From assembly GCA_947493705.1 (NCBI GenBank), contig CANLSH010000008.1, positions 50,773 to 114,772 on the forward strand: DNA of 64,000 nucleotides, given 5' to 3'. The notes beneath the pieces are model-generated. The model was not told where the DNA came from and did not search any database. It saw only the letters and a list, made by a program, of their open reading frames with translations. Positions within the stretch are counted from its first letter, which is position 1. Each line of letters opens with the position of its first letter. This stretch comes from an uncultured Arachnia sp. GTDB lineage: Bacteria > Actinomycetota > Actinomycetes > Propionibacteriales > Propionibacteriaceae. The position numbers were made by a program, and so were the translations under genes. Positions 9,176 to 17,448 of the stretch are shown here, piece by piece.

Positions 9176-9211
9176 GCGGGCCCGGCAGTGGTCACCCACC
9201 GCCAAGCCCGC
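9176..9211 (-). terminator. Terminator of the DEAD-box helicase gene
   Basis: On the reverse strand GCGGGC, GGCGGTGGG and the matching CCACTGCC, GCCCGC form an interrupted GC-rich hairpin followed by TTCTTTCG. It lies just downstream of the helicase stop and may also end the tRNA-Gly transcript from the other side. Confidence 0.6.
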
Positions 9212-9217
9212 CTCGTC

Positions 9218-9237
9218 GATCAGATCAGATCAGATCA
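9218..9237 (+). repeat. Pentanucleotide repeat (GATCA)x4 over the helicase stop codon
   Basis: Four perfect GATCA units. The last unit contains the TCA that is the reverse-strand stop (TGA) of the helicase. Slippage would change the 3' UTR only. Confidence 0.85.
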
Positions 9238-10728
9238 GCGTGAGCGTCGGTAGTTGCGGGAGAAGTCCGCAGCCGACGTCGTTCCTGCCCGAGCAGCGCC
9301 GGCGGTCGCGCGCCCTGAAGCGGACCCGCCGGAGCGACCCTGCCCTGAGGACGAGCCATTGCGACCACCGGAGCCGCCGGAGCGGCTCTGTCCGGAGGAC
9401 GAACCGTTGCGGCCAGCGGAGCCACCGCGTGAGCGATTGCGCCCACCCGAGTTGCCGCCGGTCGAAGTACGACGGGGACCCTGCTCCTGCTTCGGCTGCA
9501 CACCCGACTTCTCGGCCGCCTCGGCCGGAGAGAGGAAGGTGCGCTGGCCCGGAGCGAGTGAGGTCAGGATGGGTGCACCGGTGCTGGCGACGGTGGAGGT
9601 GGCGTTGATTTTCGCCTGACGCAGGAGCGTGCGGACCTCACCCCGCTGGGACGGCAGTTCCATGGTGATGACGGTGCCTGCATTGCCCGCGCGCGCCGTG
9701 CGGCCGGAGCGGTGGAGGTACGCCTTGTGCTCGGTGGGCGGATCGGCGTGCACCACCAGCGACACGTCGTCGACGTGGATACCGCGGGCGGCAATGTCGG
9801 TGGCCACGAGCGTGGAGACCTTGCCGGAGTGGAACGCGTCCATGTTGCGGGTGCGGGCGTTCTGGCTGAGGTTGCCGTGCAGGTCCACCGTCGGGATACC
9901 CATACCGATGAGCTGCTTGGCGAGTTTCTTCGCCCCATGCTTGGTGCGGGTGAAGATGATGGTGTGGCCGGGGGCTGCCGCGAGGTCAGCGAGCACGGCG
10001 GTGCGGCTGTCGGTGTCGACGCGCAGCACGTGGTGATCCATCTCGGTGATGGGGGAGAGCTCGGAATCGGCCTCGTGGACGACGGGGGAGTGCAGGAACT
10101 GCTTGACGAGCGTGTTCACCCCGGCGTCGAGGGTGGCGGAGAACAGCATGCGCTGGCCGTCGGTCGGTGTGGTTGCCAGGATGCGACGAACGTCGGGCAG
10201 GAAGCCCATGTCTGCCATGTGATCGGCCTCGTCGATGACGGTGATGCGCACCTGTGAGAGGTCGACGAGACGCTGGCCAATGAGATCGAGGAGGCGACCG
10301 GGGCAGGCGATGACTATGTCAACACCTGCGGCCAGGGCACGTGCCTGCGGGTTCTGGTTGACGCCGCCGAAGACGACGGTGCTGTTGAGGCCGGCCACCT
10401 TTTCCAGCGGAACCAGGGATTCGTGCAACTGGAGGGCCAGTTCGCGCGTCGGCGCCAGGATCAACGCACGGGGCTTCTTGGCCTGGCGACGGCCGGAGGC
10501 GCGCAGCTGCTGCACCATCGGCAGCAGGAAGGCGAACGACTTTCCGGAGCCGGTGCGGCCACGGCCGAGGACGTCGCGTCCAGCCAGGGAATCGGGAAGG
10601 GTCGCCGCCTGGATGGGCGTCGGGGTGGTGATGCCGCGTGCGTTCAGGGCAGCGACAAAGTCAGCGGACACGCCGAGGCGTGCGAAATCTGAAGACAAGA
10701 AAGGGAACCAATCGGGAGTGAGTCTCAC
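9235..10728 (-). CDS. DEAD-box ATP-dependent RNA helicase
   Basis: 497 residues. The conserved helicase motifs appear in order: Q motif region TPTPIQAATLP (~35), motif I GRGRTGSGKS (~56-65), Ia PTRELALQ (~92), motif II VIDEADHMADMGF (~162), motif III FSATLD (~197), motif V TDIAARGIH (~310) and motif VI HRSGRTARAG (~340). The last ~85 residues are a low-complexity tail rich in Gly, Ser and Arg (SGGRNGSS, GQSRSGGSG), a typical RNA-binding extension. It probably unwinds structured RNA in ribosome assembly or mRNA decay, often cold-induced. The family has several paralogues, so no gene symbol is given. Confidence 0.95.
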   Translation of the reverse strand: MRLTPDWFPFLSSDFARLGVSADFVAALNARGITTPTPIQAATLPDSLAGRDVLGRGRTGSGKSFAFLLPMVQQLRASGRRQAKKPRALILAPTRELALQLHESLVPLEKVAGLNSTVVFGGVNQNPQARALAAGVDIVIACPGRLLDLIGQRLVDLSQVRITVIDEADHMADMGFLPDVRRILATTPTDGQRMLFSATLDAGVNTLVKQFLHSPVVHEADSELSPITEMDHHVLRVDTDSRTAVLADLAAAPGHTIIFTRTKHGAKKLAKQLIGMGIPTVDLHGNLSQNARTRNMDAFHSGKVSTLVATDIAARGIHVDDVSLVVHADPPTEHKAYLHRSGRTARAGNAGTVITMELPSQRGEVRTLLRQAKINATSTVASTGAPILTSLAPGQRTFLSPAEAAEKSGVQPKQEQGPRRTSTGGNSGGRNRSRGGSAGRNGSSSGQSRSGGSGGRNGSSSGQGRSGGSASGRATAGAARAGTTSAADFSRNYRRSR

Positions 10729-10941
10729 CGGCGCAAAAGCTGTGTTAAGGCATCCACGGCGTCCAAGCAGCTAGCTGCCGCGCCAAGCGGCCCGAGGTAA
10801 GACTGGGCGGGCCGACGCAGAGAAGACTACCACTGTCTTGGCGTCAAGAGAGAATCGCCGCTGGCTGGAGTCATACGCAGCAGTCCTGCGCCGTCGGGGG
10901 GACGCCACCTCTTCTGCTGTCCGCCACCTTCGCTCGCGTTC

Positions 10942-10998
10942 GCCACCGTTGTGGTCGCGCGCCACCGTTGTGGTCGGACGCCACCGTTGTGGTCGCGC
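10942..10998 (+). repeat. Three tandem 19-bp units, each a small hairpin
   Basis: Units start at 10942, 10961 and 10980 and share the core GCCACCGTTGTGGTCG; within each, CCAC and GTGG can pair around CGTT. Only the last three or so bases differ between units. Confidence 0.88.
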
Positions 10999-11012
10999 GC
11001 TACCCCTGATGG

Positions 11013-11042
11013 AGTTCGCTACTGATACATCAGTGGCGAACT
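11013..11042. other. 30-bp interrupted palindrome
   Basis: AGTTCGC-T-ACTGAT-AC-ATCAGT-G-GCGAACT. The arms are perfect apart from one T/G position that can wobble in RNA. It lies about 60 bp downstream of the methyltransferase stop and about 285 bp upstream of the helicase start. It could be a transcription terminator without a U-tract or a protein-binding site; the sequence alone does not decide. Confidence 0.7.
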
Positions 11043-11102
11043 GCGTTTGGGGTGGCTGGCTCCATTTGCGGTGGCGAGAGCATCACTGATGAGGTGTGGA
11101 GG

Positions 11103-11750
11103 TCAGGGGCGGAAAGCCTTGCCCATGATGTGGGGCACCAGCGCACCGCCCATGCCGCTCACCTCTTGTGGCGACTTCACGGCGTCGACGACGAAGCCCC
11201 CGCACCTGATGGCCGCCAGTGTGTCGCGAGCCAGATGGCAACCGCCGGCGAGCGGCGGATACAGCGTCGCGTCGGCCATTCGCTGGAATCTTGCGATCCC
11301 GGGACGCTCCGAAGCGACATGCTCCAGGAACACCAGGATTCCGCCGGGGCGCACCACGCGTCGGAGTTCGGCAACGGCGGCCTCCTGACTGGGCACGGAG
11401 CACAGCACCATGCACGCAACGGCCGCGTCGACGCTCGCATCGTCCAGGGGCAGAGCCGACGCGGTGCCGCCGGTCACGACGACGCGGGTCTGCGCGTCTG
11501 CAGCCGCGCCGCGGGCGAGGGTCCTGAGGTGCGGCTCGGGCTCCACGGCATGCACCTTGGAGACTGAGCTCGGATAGTGGCTGAAGTTCATACCGTTGCC
11601 GCAGCCCACTTCAACGACATTGCCGTGCAGGTCAGCGAGCAACTCATCCCGCAGTTCAGCAAGGCCTCGCACGTCCATCCGGGGAGCCATGGCTGCATAG
11701 AGACGGGCAAAGATTGGCCGGGGCAGGTCGGTCTTGCGTGATCTGGCCAT
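11103..11750 (-). CDS. Class I SAM-dependent methyltransferase (type 11)
   Basis: 215 residues with the SAM-binding glycine motif VVEVGCGNGMNF (~45-56), the acidic post-I residue in VHAVEPEPHLR (~68), motif II region ASVDAAVACMVLCSV (~105-118) and LRRVVRPGGILVFLEH (~130-145). It resembles the Methyltransf_11 / phosphatidylethanolamine N-methyltransferase-like group (methyltransferase-like protein 7 pattern), but the substrate is unknown. It has no close operon partners. Confidence 0.85.
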   Translation of the reverse strand: MARSRKTDLPRPIFARLYAAMAPRMDVRGLAELRDELLADLHGNVVEVGCGNGMNFSHYPSSVSKVHAVEPEPHLRTLARGAAADAQTRVVVTGGTASALPLDDASVDAAVACMVLCSVPSQEAAVAELRRVVRPGGILVFLEHVASERPGIARFQRMADATLYPPLAGGCHLARDTLAAIRCGGFVVDAVKSPQEVSGMGGALVPHIMGKAFRP

Positions 11751-12265
11751 CAGTGGATCCCCCGCTCCGCCGGTCCAATGACCAGCACCGCTCCGATCAT
11801 AGGGAAGCGCTGATCAATGCTTCTCGGCGAGGACGTGGCGGGCGGGATGAGATGGTGTCTCTTGCATCTGATGCGTGTAATGGATGTCGATATCCAGATG
11901 TAGGGACGCCAGATCGCCGCCGCAGCCAGGACATGATTGATCAGTGGTTCCGTAGAAGAGGTGTGCCTCGGTGCCGCTGGTTGATGTCGAACAGTAGGGC
12001 GGCTTCTGACCGAACCGTGCTGCGGAAAGTGCACCAAATTCCGATGGCCGAGTAGGCCGCATGCGGCCGTGTCGAGGTCTCGATACACGCCGGGGCTCCC
12101 TCGGCACGCGGCTCCTTCGTCGCGCTGCCACTATGGACCGGCGCTCTTGTCGAGGCGGTACCTGACCAAGAGTAGGAGTGCGTTGTTGTGCTGGACACTT
12201 CGTTCGCGCCGCGAGTGGTGTCGCCAGTTGTAGCGGTCCCAAGCGGTATTTTGTGGGGTCCTTGA
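11751..12265. other. Gene-free spacer with a MITE-like repeat
   Basis: No real gene is visible. It holds copy 1 of the ~150-bp element with inverted ends (11805-11949), followed by REP-like sequence around 12060-12130 with GTCGAGGTCTCGATACACG and GGCTCCTTCGTCGCGC, words also seen at 17.1-17.4 kb. Confidence 0.65.
11805..11949 (+). repeat. MITE-like / structured intergenic repeat, copy 1
   Basis: About 145 bp bounded by the inverted words CTGATCAAT (11810-11818) and ATTGATCAG (11936-11944). The reverse complement of 25570-25726 matches along the whole length: shared blocks include GGCGGGATGAGATGGTGTC, the core hairpin TGGATGTCGATATCCA, and CGCCAGATCG. No transposase is encoded. Confidence 0.82.
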
Positions 12266-12284
12266 CCCTGACACAGTGTCAGGG
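12266..12284 (+). promoter_or_regulatory. MerR-type operator in front of the MerR gene
   Basis: Perfect 9-1-9 palindrome CCCTGACAC-A-GTGTCAGGG. A TTGACC -35-like hexamer overlaps its left edge (12263-12268), the layout seen in MerR-controlled promoters where the regulator binds between -35 and -10. It lies 16 bp before the MerR start, so autoregulation is likely. Confidence 0.75.
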
Positions 12285-12299
12285 CGGAGAGTGGTTGAC

Positions 12300-13094
12300 A
12301 TGTTGATCGGAGATTTCGCCCGACTCGGGCAGGTGTCGGTGCGGATGCTGCGCCACTACGACCAGATGGGGCTCCTCAGCCCCACCAGCGTCGACCAGTG
12401 GACCGGCTACCGCTCCTACTCCCCCGAGCAGCTTTCCGTCCTCAACCGCATCGTCGCACTCAAAGATCTTGGTCTGAGTCTCGAACAGGTTGGCCACGTT
12501 GTGGCCAACCGGGTCTCGGCCGAGGAACTGCGAGGGATGCTGCGGCTCTGCCAGGCAAAGGTGGAGGAGGAGATGCGCGTCGCAGGCACCAGGCTGGCGG
12601 CGGTTGAGTCGAGGCTTCGAATGATCGAGAGGGAGGACGACATGTCCACCGACTATGTAGTCAAACACATCGACGGAGTGCGCCTCGCGGCCTACACCGA
12701 CACCCTGGATCCCGAGACCATGGCGCAACACATCGGCCCCATGTTCGATCAGGCCGTGGAGGCGCTTGCGGCCGCCCACTTCACCCCAAGCACACCCATT
12801 GCCACCTACCGGGAGGCTGACGGCGGCATGGACGTCGTCGTCGGATTTGCCCATGCCGGTGAGGCACCCGCGGGAATGGAGATCATTGAGGTCTCCGATG
12901 GAAAGGCAGTCTGCGGCGTTCACCTCGGGTCCATGGACCGGATTGAGGAGTCATGGCAGGCCCTGCACCGCTGGATTGTGGAGAACGGATATGAGTTCGC
13001 CGGACCCTGCCGTGAGCTCTATGTGCGGTCCGAATCCGAGGATCAGGCCGACTGGGTGACGGAACTGCAACAGCCGGTTCACGCCAAGAAATAG
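12300..13094 (+). CDS. MerR-family regulator with GyrI-like effector domain
   Basis: 264 residues from ATG 12300. The N-terminal winged helix-turn-helix reads MLIGDFARLGQVSVRMLRHY (residues 1-20) followed by YRSYSPEQLSVLNRI, a textbook MerR DNA-binding domain, then a coiled-coil (~75-115) and a GyrI/BmrR-like small-molecule domain (~118-264). An upstream GTG at 12276 lies inside the operator palindrome and is rejected as start; a GGAGAG ribosome-binding site precedes ATG 12300. BmrR-like proteins sense lipophilic cations or drugs; no transporter target is adjacent, so the regulon is unknown. Confidence 0.9.
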   Translation: MLIGDFARLGQVSVRMLRHYDQMGLLSPTSVDQWTGYRSYSPEQLSVLNRIVALKDLGLSLEQVGHVVANRVSAEELRGMLRLCQAKVEEEMRVAGTRLAAVESRLRMIEREDDMSTDYVVKHIDGVRLAAYTDTLDPETMAQHIGPMFDQAVEALAAAHFTPSTPIATYREADGGMDVVVGFAHAGEAPAGMEIIEVSDGKAVCGVHLGSMDRIEESWQALHRWIVENGYEFAGPCRELYVRSESEDQADWVTELQQPVHAKK

Positions 13095-13108
13095 CCCGGC
13101 CTTTCGGG

Positions 13109-14362
13109 TCAGCAGTCCATCTTTTCCGGTTTCACAGCCGTGGGGACGCCACGGTTCCGGCACACCGAGATACCACGCGCGGCGAGCCCGGACTTCATCT
13201 CACGCAACGCGTCGCCGTTGAAGGCCCTCCACTGCATGTGCATCAGCACGGAGTTGCCGGCACGGGTGTTCTCCACGACATAGTCGACGACCTCCTCCTG
13301 TGTCTTGTCCCTCCAGTCATTGGTGTCCACGTTCCAGAACCACTGCCTCATGCCGACGGCGTCGTAGGCACGCTTCACAGTCGGACTCGATGCCCCGAAC
13401 GGTGGCCGACCGTAGGTGGTCACCACGCCAGGGGCTCCGAGTTCCTTCACAACCTCGTCGAAGCTGAGTTGCGGCAGACTTGGGTGGCTGATGCTGTGAT
13501 TGAAGACGTAGTGGCCGTGGGCGCGGGCAAAATCTGGTTCGAAGTTGCCCTTGGCGATGCAGTCACCCCTGGGAAAGAGTGCCAGGGCGATGCCCAGCTC
13601 CTCCCCGGCACGCACCGTCGCCTTGAAAGCGCTGAGCGAATTGGGGCAGTCGTCGTATGTGAGAGTGACCCGGTCAGTGTTGTTTGGGCCCTTCCTGTTG
13701 TTGTAATTCACCTGCGGGGGAAGCGCTGGATCAGGAGTTTCCACCGGTGTCTCCACGGGTGGTGTTTCCACGGGCGGTGTCTCCACAGGTGGCGCTTTCA
13801 CAGGCGGCGTCTCCGCGGGTGGAGTTGTGGACGGGTGCCACTTGGTCAGCTCTGCAAGGTCGGTGCGCAGCTGGCCGTACTGCACGATGTTGTTGAACAC
13901 GAACTTGCGTTCCGTCCGGTACCGCCATCCTGCTGAGGTTTCGACGGCGGCCACGACATCTGCCAGCAGGTAGGACCGGCAGCCATTGCCGGTTTTGGGT
14001 GTCCTGCACTCGGTCCGCCAAGTCCGTCCGTCGATGACATGGTCACCGGTGGTGGCCAACGGGTTGCCCGTCCAGAGTGGGCTGGGCGAGCTGACGTAGG
14101 TGAGGTTGTTGAACGTCCAACCACGGCGTTGCTGGTAGGTGGAGCCGGCTCTCACCACCGTCGTGGCCTGAATCTCGGTGCGGCAGCGCGCAGTTTGTGA
14201 GTACGGTTCACACCAGGTGCGCCACTGGCGCCCAGCGATGGAGTGCTCACCCGGAGTGGTGTAGACGTCAAAATCGGCCGCTGCATGCGGAACTGAAATC
14301 CCGCCGATGATCAGAACTGCGGCGAGCATGAACGTCGCAACAGGATGACACAGTTTTTTCAT
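13109..14362 (-). CDS. Secreted polysaccharide deacetylase (NodB domain) with proline-rich linker
   Basis: 417 residues. A signal peptide (MKK...AVLIIGGISVPHAAA, residues 1-29) is followed by a ~150-residue region with two similar modules (HSIAGRQWRTWCEP and HVIDGRTWRTECRT, each with paired Cys), then a proline linker of PPVET/PPVKA repeats (~185-215) and a NodB deacetylase domain (~225-410). NodB motifs are TYDDCPN (metal-binding Asp, motif 1), HSISHP (both His ligands, motif 2), RPPFGA (motif 3), the D-x-x-D-W-type NVDTNDW (motif 4) and VLMHM (motif 5, where LxH is kept). It likely deacetylates peptidoglycan or another exported glycan. The paired modules are also seen in other actinobacterial deacetylases and may bind the wall. 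Confidence 0.87.
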   Translation of the reverse strand: MKKLCHPVATFMLAAVLIIGGISVPHAAADFDVYTTPGEHSIAGRQWRTWCEPYSQTARCRTEIQATTVVRAGSTYQQRRGWTFNNLTYVSSPSPLWTGNPLATTGDHVIDGRTWRTECRTPKTGNGCRSYLLADVVAAVETSAGWRYRTERKFVFNNIVQYGQLRTDLAELTKWHPSTTPPAETPPVKAPPVETPPVETPPVETPVETPDPALPPQVNYNNRKGPNNTDRVTLTYDDCPNSLSAFKATVRAGEELGIALALFPRGDCIAKGNFEPDFARAHGHYVFNHSISHPSLPQLSFDEVVKELGAPGVVTTYGRPPFGASSPTVKRAYDAVGMRQWFWNVDTNDWRDKTQEEVVDYVVENTRAGNSVLMHMQWRAFNGDALREMKSGLAARGISVCRNRGVPTAVKPEKMDC

Positions 14363-14489
14363 GGACGAAGCTCCCCCAAGCTCGGGCTCCCGCAGCGGGT
14401 GCCTTAATATCTGCGTCGAACACTACGCTGGGGTGAGGTTACTTCTGCAAGGAGCCCCGCTTTTGGTGGGAGCGGTGTGTGGCGCGAGC

Positions 14490-15020
14490 TCAGTAGTGCT
14501 GCGATACGCCTTTGGCCACACGGTGGAACGTGTTTTCGCTGAGCACGGCTCCGATGCGACGAACCTTGTCAGGGTCGATGCGGATGATGCGGTTCAACCG
14601 CACCTCGCTGGGGCGGCCCTGCGCATCCCAGCCACCGACGCCGATGTCGGTCCAGTAGCGTCCGGCACGGGCCTCCTGAGCAGCATCCACGTCGTGGTCC
14701 TGAGACGTGACCTGCAGTGCGAGCAGCCAGCGGCCGTCGCGGCCAATGATCAGGACGGGCCGGTCCTTGCCCTGGGAGAAGTCCTCCTCATAGGGGACCC
14801 ACGTCCACACCACTTCGCCCGGATCGGCGATGTCGTCGTCGAAGGGCGCATATGTGATGCGGGGATCCCCGGTGAAGTCGCCGGGGTATCCCTCGGAGGT
14901 GGGTTGGGATGTTGCGTGCTCGCGCTGACGTCGGGAGCGCTGCTCGGTGGTCGACGAGGCTCTGATCACGCCACGCAGCAGGCGCATGCCCGCGGTGACG
15001 ATGGAATTGGTGGATCGCAC
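14490..15020 (-). CDS. PemK/MazF-fold family protein
   Basis: 176 residues from GTG 15020, nine bases after the stop of the upstream membrane-protein gene. The C-terminal ~115 residues carry the MazF/PemK-like barrel: PGEVVWTWVPYEEDFSQGKDRPVLII (key parts GEVVW, D-R-P-V-L-I-I) and later VRLNRIIRIDPDKV. The N-terminal ~60 residues are charged and probably disordered. The family contains endoribonuclease toxins, but this subgroup in Actinobacteria is long, has no antitoxin next to it, and sits behind a membrane protein; a toxin role is therefore doubtful. Confidence 0.7.
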   Translation of the reverse strand: MRSTNSIVTAGMRLLRGVIRASSTTEQRSRRQREHATSQPTSEGYPGDFTGDPRITYAPFDDDIADPGEVVWTWVPYEEDFSQGKDRPVLIIGRDGRWLLALQVTSQDHDVDAAQEARAGRYWTDIGVGGWDAQGRPSEVRLNRIIRIDPDKVRRIGAVLSENTFHRVAKGVSQHY

Positions 15021-15028
15021 GGGATTCC

Positions 15029-15628
15029 TCAGCGGTACCGGGGCAGACGCCCGTAGAAGATTCGCTCGGGACGGCGATAGGGGCTGCGACCCACGGCACG
15101 GAAGGAGACGAATGCCTTGAAAAAGCGAGTCACAGGCGCCAAAAAGAGCATGATCGTGCCCACGAGTGCCAGTCCGACGGCGATCAGTCCCGTCCAGTCG
15201 AACAGCGCCGTCACGCCGCCCGCCAGCACCAGCGCCACGACGCCTGCCCATCTCGACCAGCTGTGGCCCTGCCAAGCCTGGACGCCAGCGACCCCGCAGG
15301 CTCCCGCTGCGATGGCAGCGACGATGGCCAGCACCCCTTCAAGGGTAAGCGCCAACCACTTGCCCGGTTCCGGCTCCACCCATTGAATGAGCCGGGCAGA
15401 GCTTGCGTAGTTTCCGGGGTTGGCGGCCGCCCACCAGTGCAGGGCGTAGGTGACGGCGACACTGGCTGAGCCGAGCAACAGCGTTACGAGCGCCGCCACG
15501 ACGAGTGCCGGGCGCGGTGGCTCGCCGGTGCGGGGGCTCACGGGAGCCTCGCTGTTCAGCACGGGCAAGGGCGGCAGCGTCACGATCGGCTGGGGATCGT
15601 CGACGTTGTGGGTGGCCTGGTCGCTCAT
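15029..15628 (-). CDS. Hypothetical membrane protein, four helices
   Basis: 199 residues from ATG 15628, chosen because GGAGG sits 6 nt upstream. The first ~45 residues are polar and proline-rich; hydrophobic helices follow at about residues 45-65, 95-118, 128-145 and 150-168; the tail is basic (VGRSPYRRPERIFYGRLPRYR in parts). No family is recognised. It is co-transcribed with the PemK-like gene (9-bp gap). Confidence 0.75.
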   Translation of the reverse strand: MSDQATHNVDDPQPIVTLPPLPVLNSEAPVSPRTGEPPRPALVVAALVTLLLGSASVAVTYALHWWAAANPGNYASSARLIQWVEPEPGKWLALTLEGVLAIVAAIAAGACGVAGVQAWQGHSWSRWAGVVALVLAGGVTALFDWTGLIAVGLALVGTIMLFLAPVTRFFKAFVSFRAVGRSPYRRPERIFYGRLPRYR

Positions 15629-15763
15629 GTCACCTCCGGCAGTCAAGAGTAGTCGCAGGACAGGGATGCCGTGTCCACTGTCCTGTGGGATGGAGAAATG
15701 AGCATCTCGTGGTTGTCCTGACCACGAGTGGCACAGATCTCCATGCTGGGGGCAGTCCTTCGG

Positions 15764-16960
15764 TCAGACCAGCTTTTTCCGCGCCAGTTCTGCGAGGATG
15801 AGAGCGCCGTCGGCCACCACCGAGTCGTCGAAACGGGCATAGGCCGAATGGTTGAAGGGCGCTGTCTTCGGGTCCAGGTCCGCCGGGCATGCTGAGAGCC
15901 CGATGAAGCAGCCCGGCACCTCTTCCAGGATACGGGAGAAGTCCTCCGCACCGGCCAGGGGCGCTTCCCAGCGGCTGTGTCGGTCTTCGCCGAACAGTTC
16001 GGCGGCCACCTCCGCCACGAGGTCTGCGTGCTCAGCATCGTTGACCGTGACGGGGTACTGCTCCAACAAGTCGTAGTGAGCGCTCACACCATGGGCGGCG
16101 GCGATTCCCTCCACCATCTTCGGTAGTTCGGCCAGCAGCTTGGTGTGGGCGGCATCGGAGAAGGTGCGAAGGGTGGCTTCGAAGCGTCCGTCTTCCGGGA
16201 TCACGTTCGCGATCGTGCCCGCCTGCAGCAGGCCAACCGTGACGACGACGGGGTCGAAGATGTCGAACCCGCGTGTCACCAACGAGTGGGTGCCTGTGAC
16301 CATCTCGGCCAGGGCGGGGACGGGGTCCTTGGCCAGGTGGGGTGCCGAGCCGTGGCCACCGTGCCCCACCACGGTGACGCGCGCAACGTCGGAGGACGCC
16401 ATGATGGGGCCCGGTTTTGTGGAGAATGTCCCCAGCGGGTCCAGTGATGACCACACATGAATGGCATAGGCGGCTGTCGGGCGGGCGCCGGCGATCTGCA
16501 GGAGGCCTTCCTCCAGCATGTAGCGGCAGCCGTCGACGCCCTCTTCGCCGGGCTGGAACATGAAGATGACGTCCCCTGCGAGTTGGTCGCGCACATCGCA
16601 CAGTGCGCGTGCGGCGCCCACGAGCAGGCTCATGTGGAGGTCATGCCCGCAGGCGTGCATGTTGCCGTTGGTGGATGCATAGTCCAGGCCGGTCAACTCC
16701 TCGACGGGCAGGGCATCCATGTCCCCGCGGAGCAGGACGACGTCGCGGTCACCGTCGGTCTGCTTTCCGCCGCGCAGGATGGCGACGACGCTGCTGCAGG
16801 TGGTGCCGAGGGTGATCTCCAGTGGGAGGCCGTCGAGGGCTGCCAGGACGCGGGCCTGGGTCTGCGGCAGGTCGAGTCCCACCTCGGGAATCTGGTGGAG
16901 GTCGCGACGCAGTGCCACGAGTTCGCCGTCGATGTCTTGCAGGAAGTCCTGTGTAGTCAC
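15764..16960 (-). CDS. M20-family amidohydrolase (IAA-amino acid / hippurate hydrolase type)
   Basis: 398 residues from GTG 16960; the longer upstream frame crosses repeat DNA and is not used. Conserved parts are LRRDLHQIPEVG (~18-29), LLRGDMDALPVEE (~83), the metal-binding HACGHDLHMS (Cys and His, ~108-117), FQPGEEGVDGCRYM (Glu pair, ~140-153) and AEDFSRILEEVPGCF (near the C-terminus). These di-zinc enzymes cleave N-acyl amino acids or similar amides in the cytosol. No operon partner gives the substrate. Confidence 0.9.
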   Translation of the reverse strand: MTTQDFLQDIDGELVALRRDLHQIPEVGLDLPQTQARVLAALDGLPLEITLGTTCSSVVAILRGGKQTDGDRDVVLLRGDMDALPVEELTGLDYASTNGNMHACGHDLHMSLLVGAARALCDVRDQLAGDVIFMFQPGEEGVDGCRYMLEEGLLQIAGARPTAAYAIHVWSSLDPLGTFSTKPGPIMASSDVARVTVVGHGGHGSAPHLAKDPVPALAEMVTGTHSLVTRGFDIFDPVVVTVGLLQAGTIANVIPEDGRFEATLRTFSDAAHTKLLAELPKMVEGIAAAHGVSAHYDLLEQYPVTVNDAEHADLVAEVAAELFGEDRHSRWEAPLAGAEDFSRILEEVPGCFIGLSACPADLDPKTAPFNHSAYARFDDSVVADGALILAELARKKLV

Positions 16961-17055
16961 GGCCCCAGTCTGACATGCGGAACACAATGGGTCGTCGAGT
17001 ACCGAGCTCCGACCACCTTCCCGCTCGTCGAGTAGCGAGCCTCCTGCCCTGAGTA

Positions 17056-17110
17056 GCTCCTTGAGAAACGAAAGGAGCGTGCCGAAGGGCCAGCGAGTCT
17101 GTCGAGACGT
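17056..17110 (+). repeat. 55-bp direct repeat, copy 1
   Basis: Identical to 17274-17328. It starts with a hairpin: GCTCCTT, nine-base loop, AAGGAGC. It is part of the palindrome-rich REP-like family present at 2.1, 12.1 and 27.3 kb. Confidence 0.9.
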
Positions 17111-17273
17111 GGTGCGTTCGAGGGGGGACCTCGACACGTCGCTGCTCCTTCGTCGCCGCGACTACTCGGTCAGCGGTGGGTGGAGTGAGCGCCGGTCACC
17201 CTTTCCGGGTCGTGAAGAAGGGAGTGCTCGTCCTTCTTCCCGCTCATCGAGTAGCGAGCAGCCTGCCCTGCTG

Positions 17274-17328
17274 GCTCCTTGAGAAACGAAAGGAGCGTGC
17301 CGAAGGGCCAGCGAGTCTGTCGAGACGT
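17274..17328 (+). repeat. 55-bp direct repeat, copy 2
   Basis: Identical over 55 bp to 17056-17110; start-to-start distance 218 bp. Flanks also share GTAGCGAGC and CCTGCCCTG just before each copy, so the repeated unit is imperfectly longer. Confidence 0.9.
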
Positions 17329-17416
17329 CCGGCGGGTTGAGGCGATCTCGACACGCCGGCTCCTTCGTCGCGCGGCTACTCGACCATCGGAGGTGGTGGC
17401 CGATCGTCGGGATGAC

Positions 17417-17448
17417 GAAGGCCGCAGTCCGTGTGGGCTGCGGCCTTC
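17417..17448 (-). terminator. Terminator-like hairpin downstream of the CoA-transferase
   Basis: GAAGGCCGCAG pairs perfectly with CTGCGGCCTTC across a 10-base loop, 15 bp past the stop at 17463. No clear U-tract follows on the reverse strand. Confidence 0.6.

Larger units (their letters stand above)
10729..11102. other. Gene-free spacer rich in hairpins, upstream of the helicase
   Basis: No convincing coding region in 374 bp. It contains the leader of the helicase gene (reverse strand), a 3 x 19-bp tandem hairpin repeat (10942-10998) and a 30-bp near-perfect palindrome (11013-11042). The words CCACCGTTGTGG and CACTGATGAGGTG recur in it. Confidence 0.7.

Noticed and set aside
12276..12299. 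Upstream GTG as the start of the MerR regulator
   Set aside because: It lies inside the operator palindrome and adds eight residues before the normal MerR N-terminus; ATG 12300 has a better ribosome-binding site.
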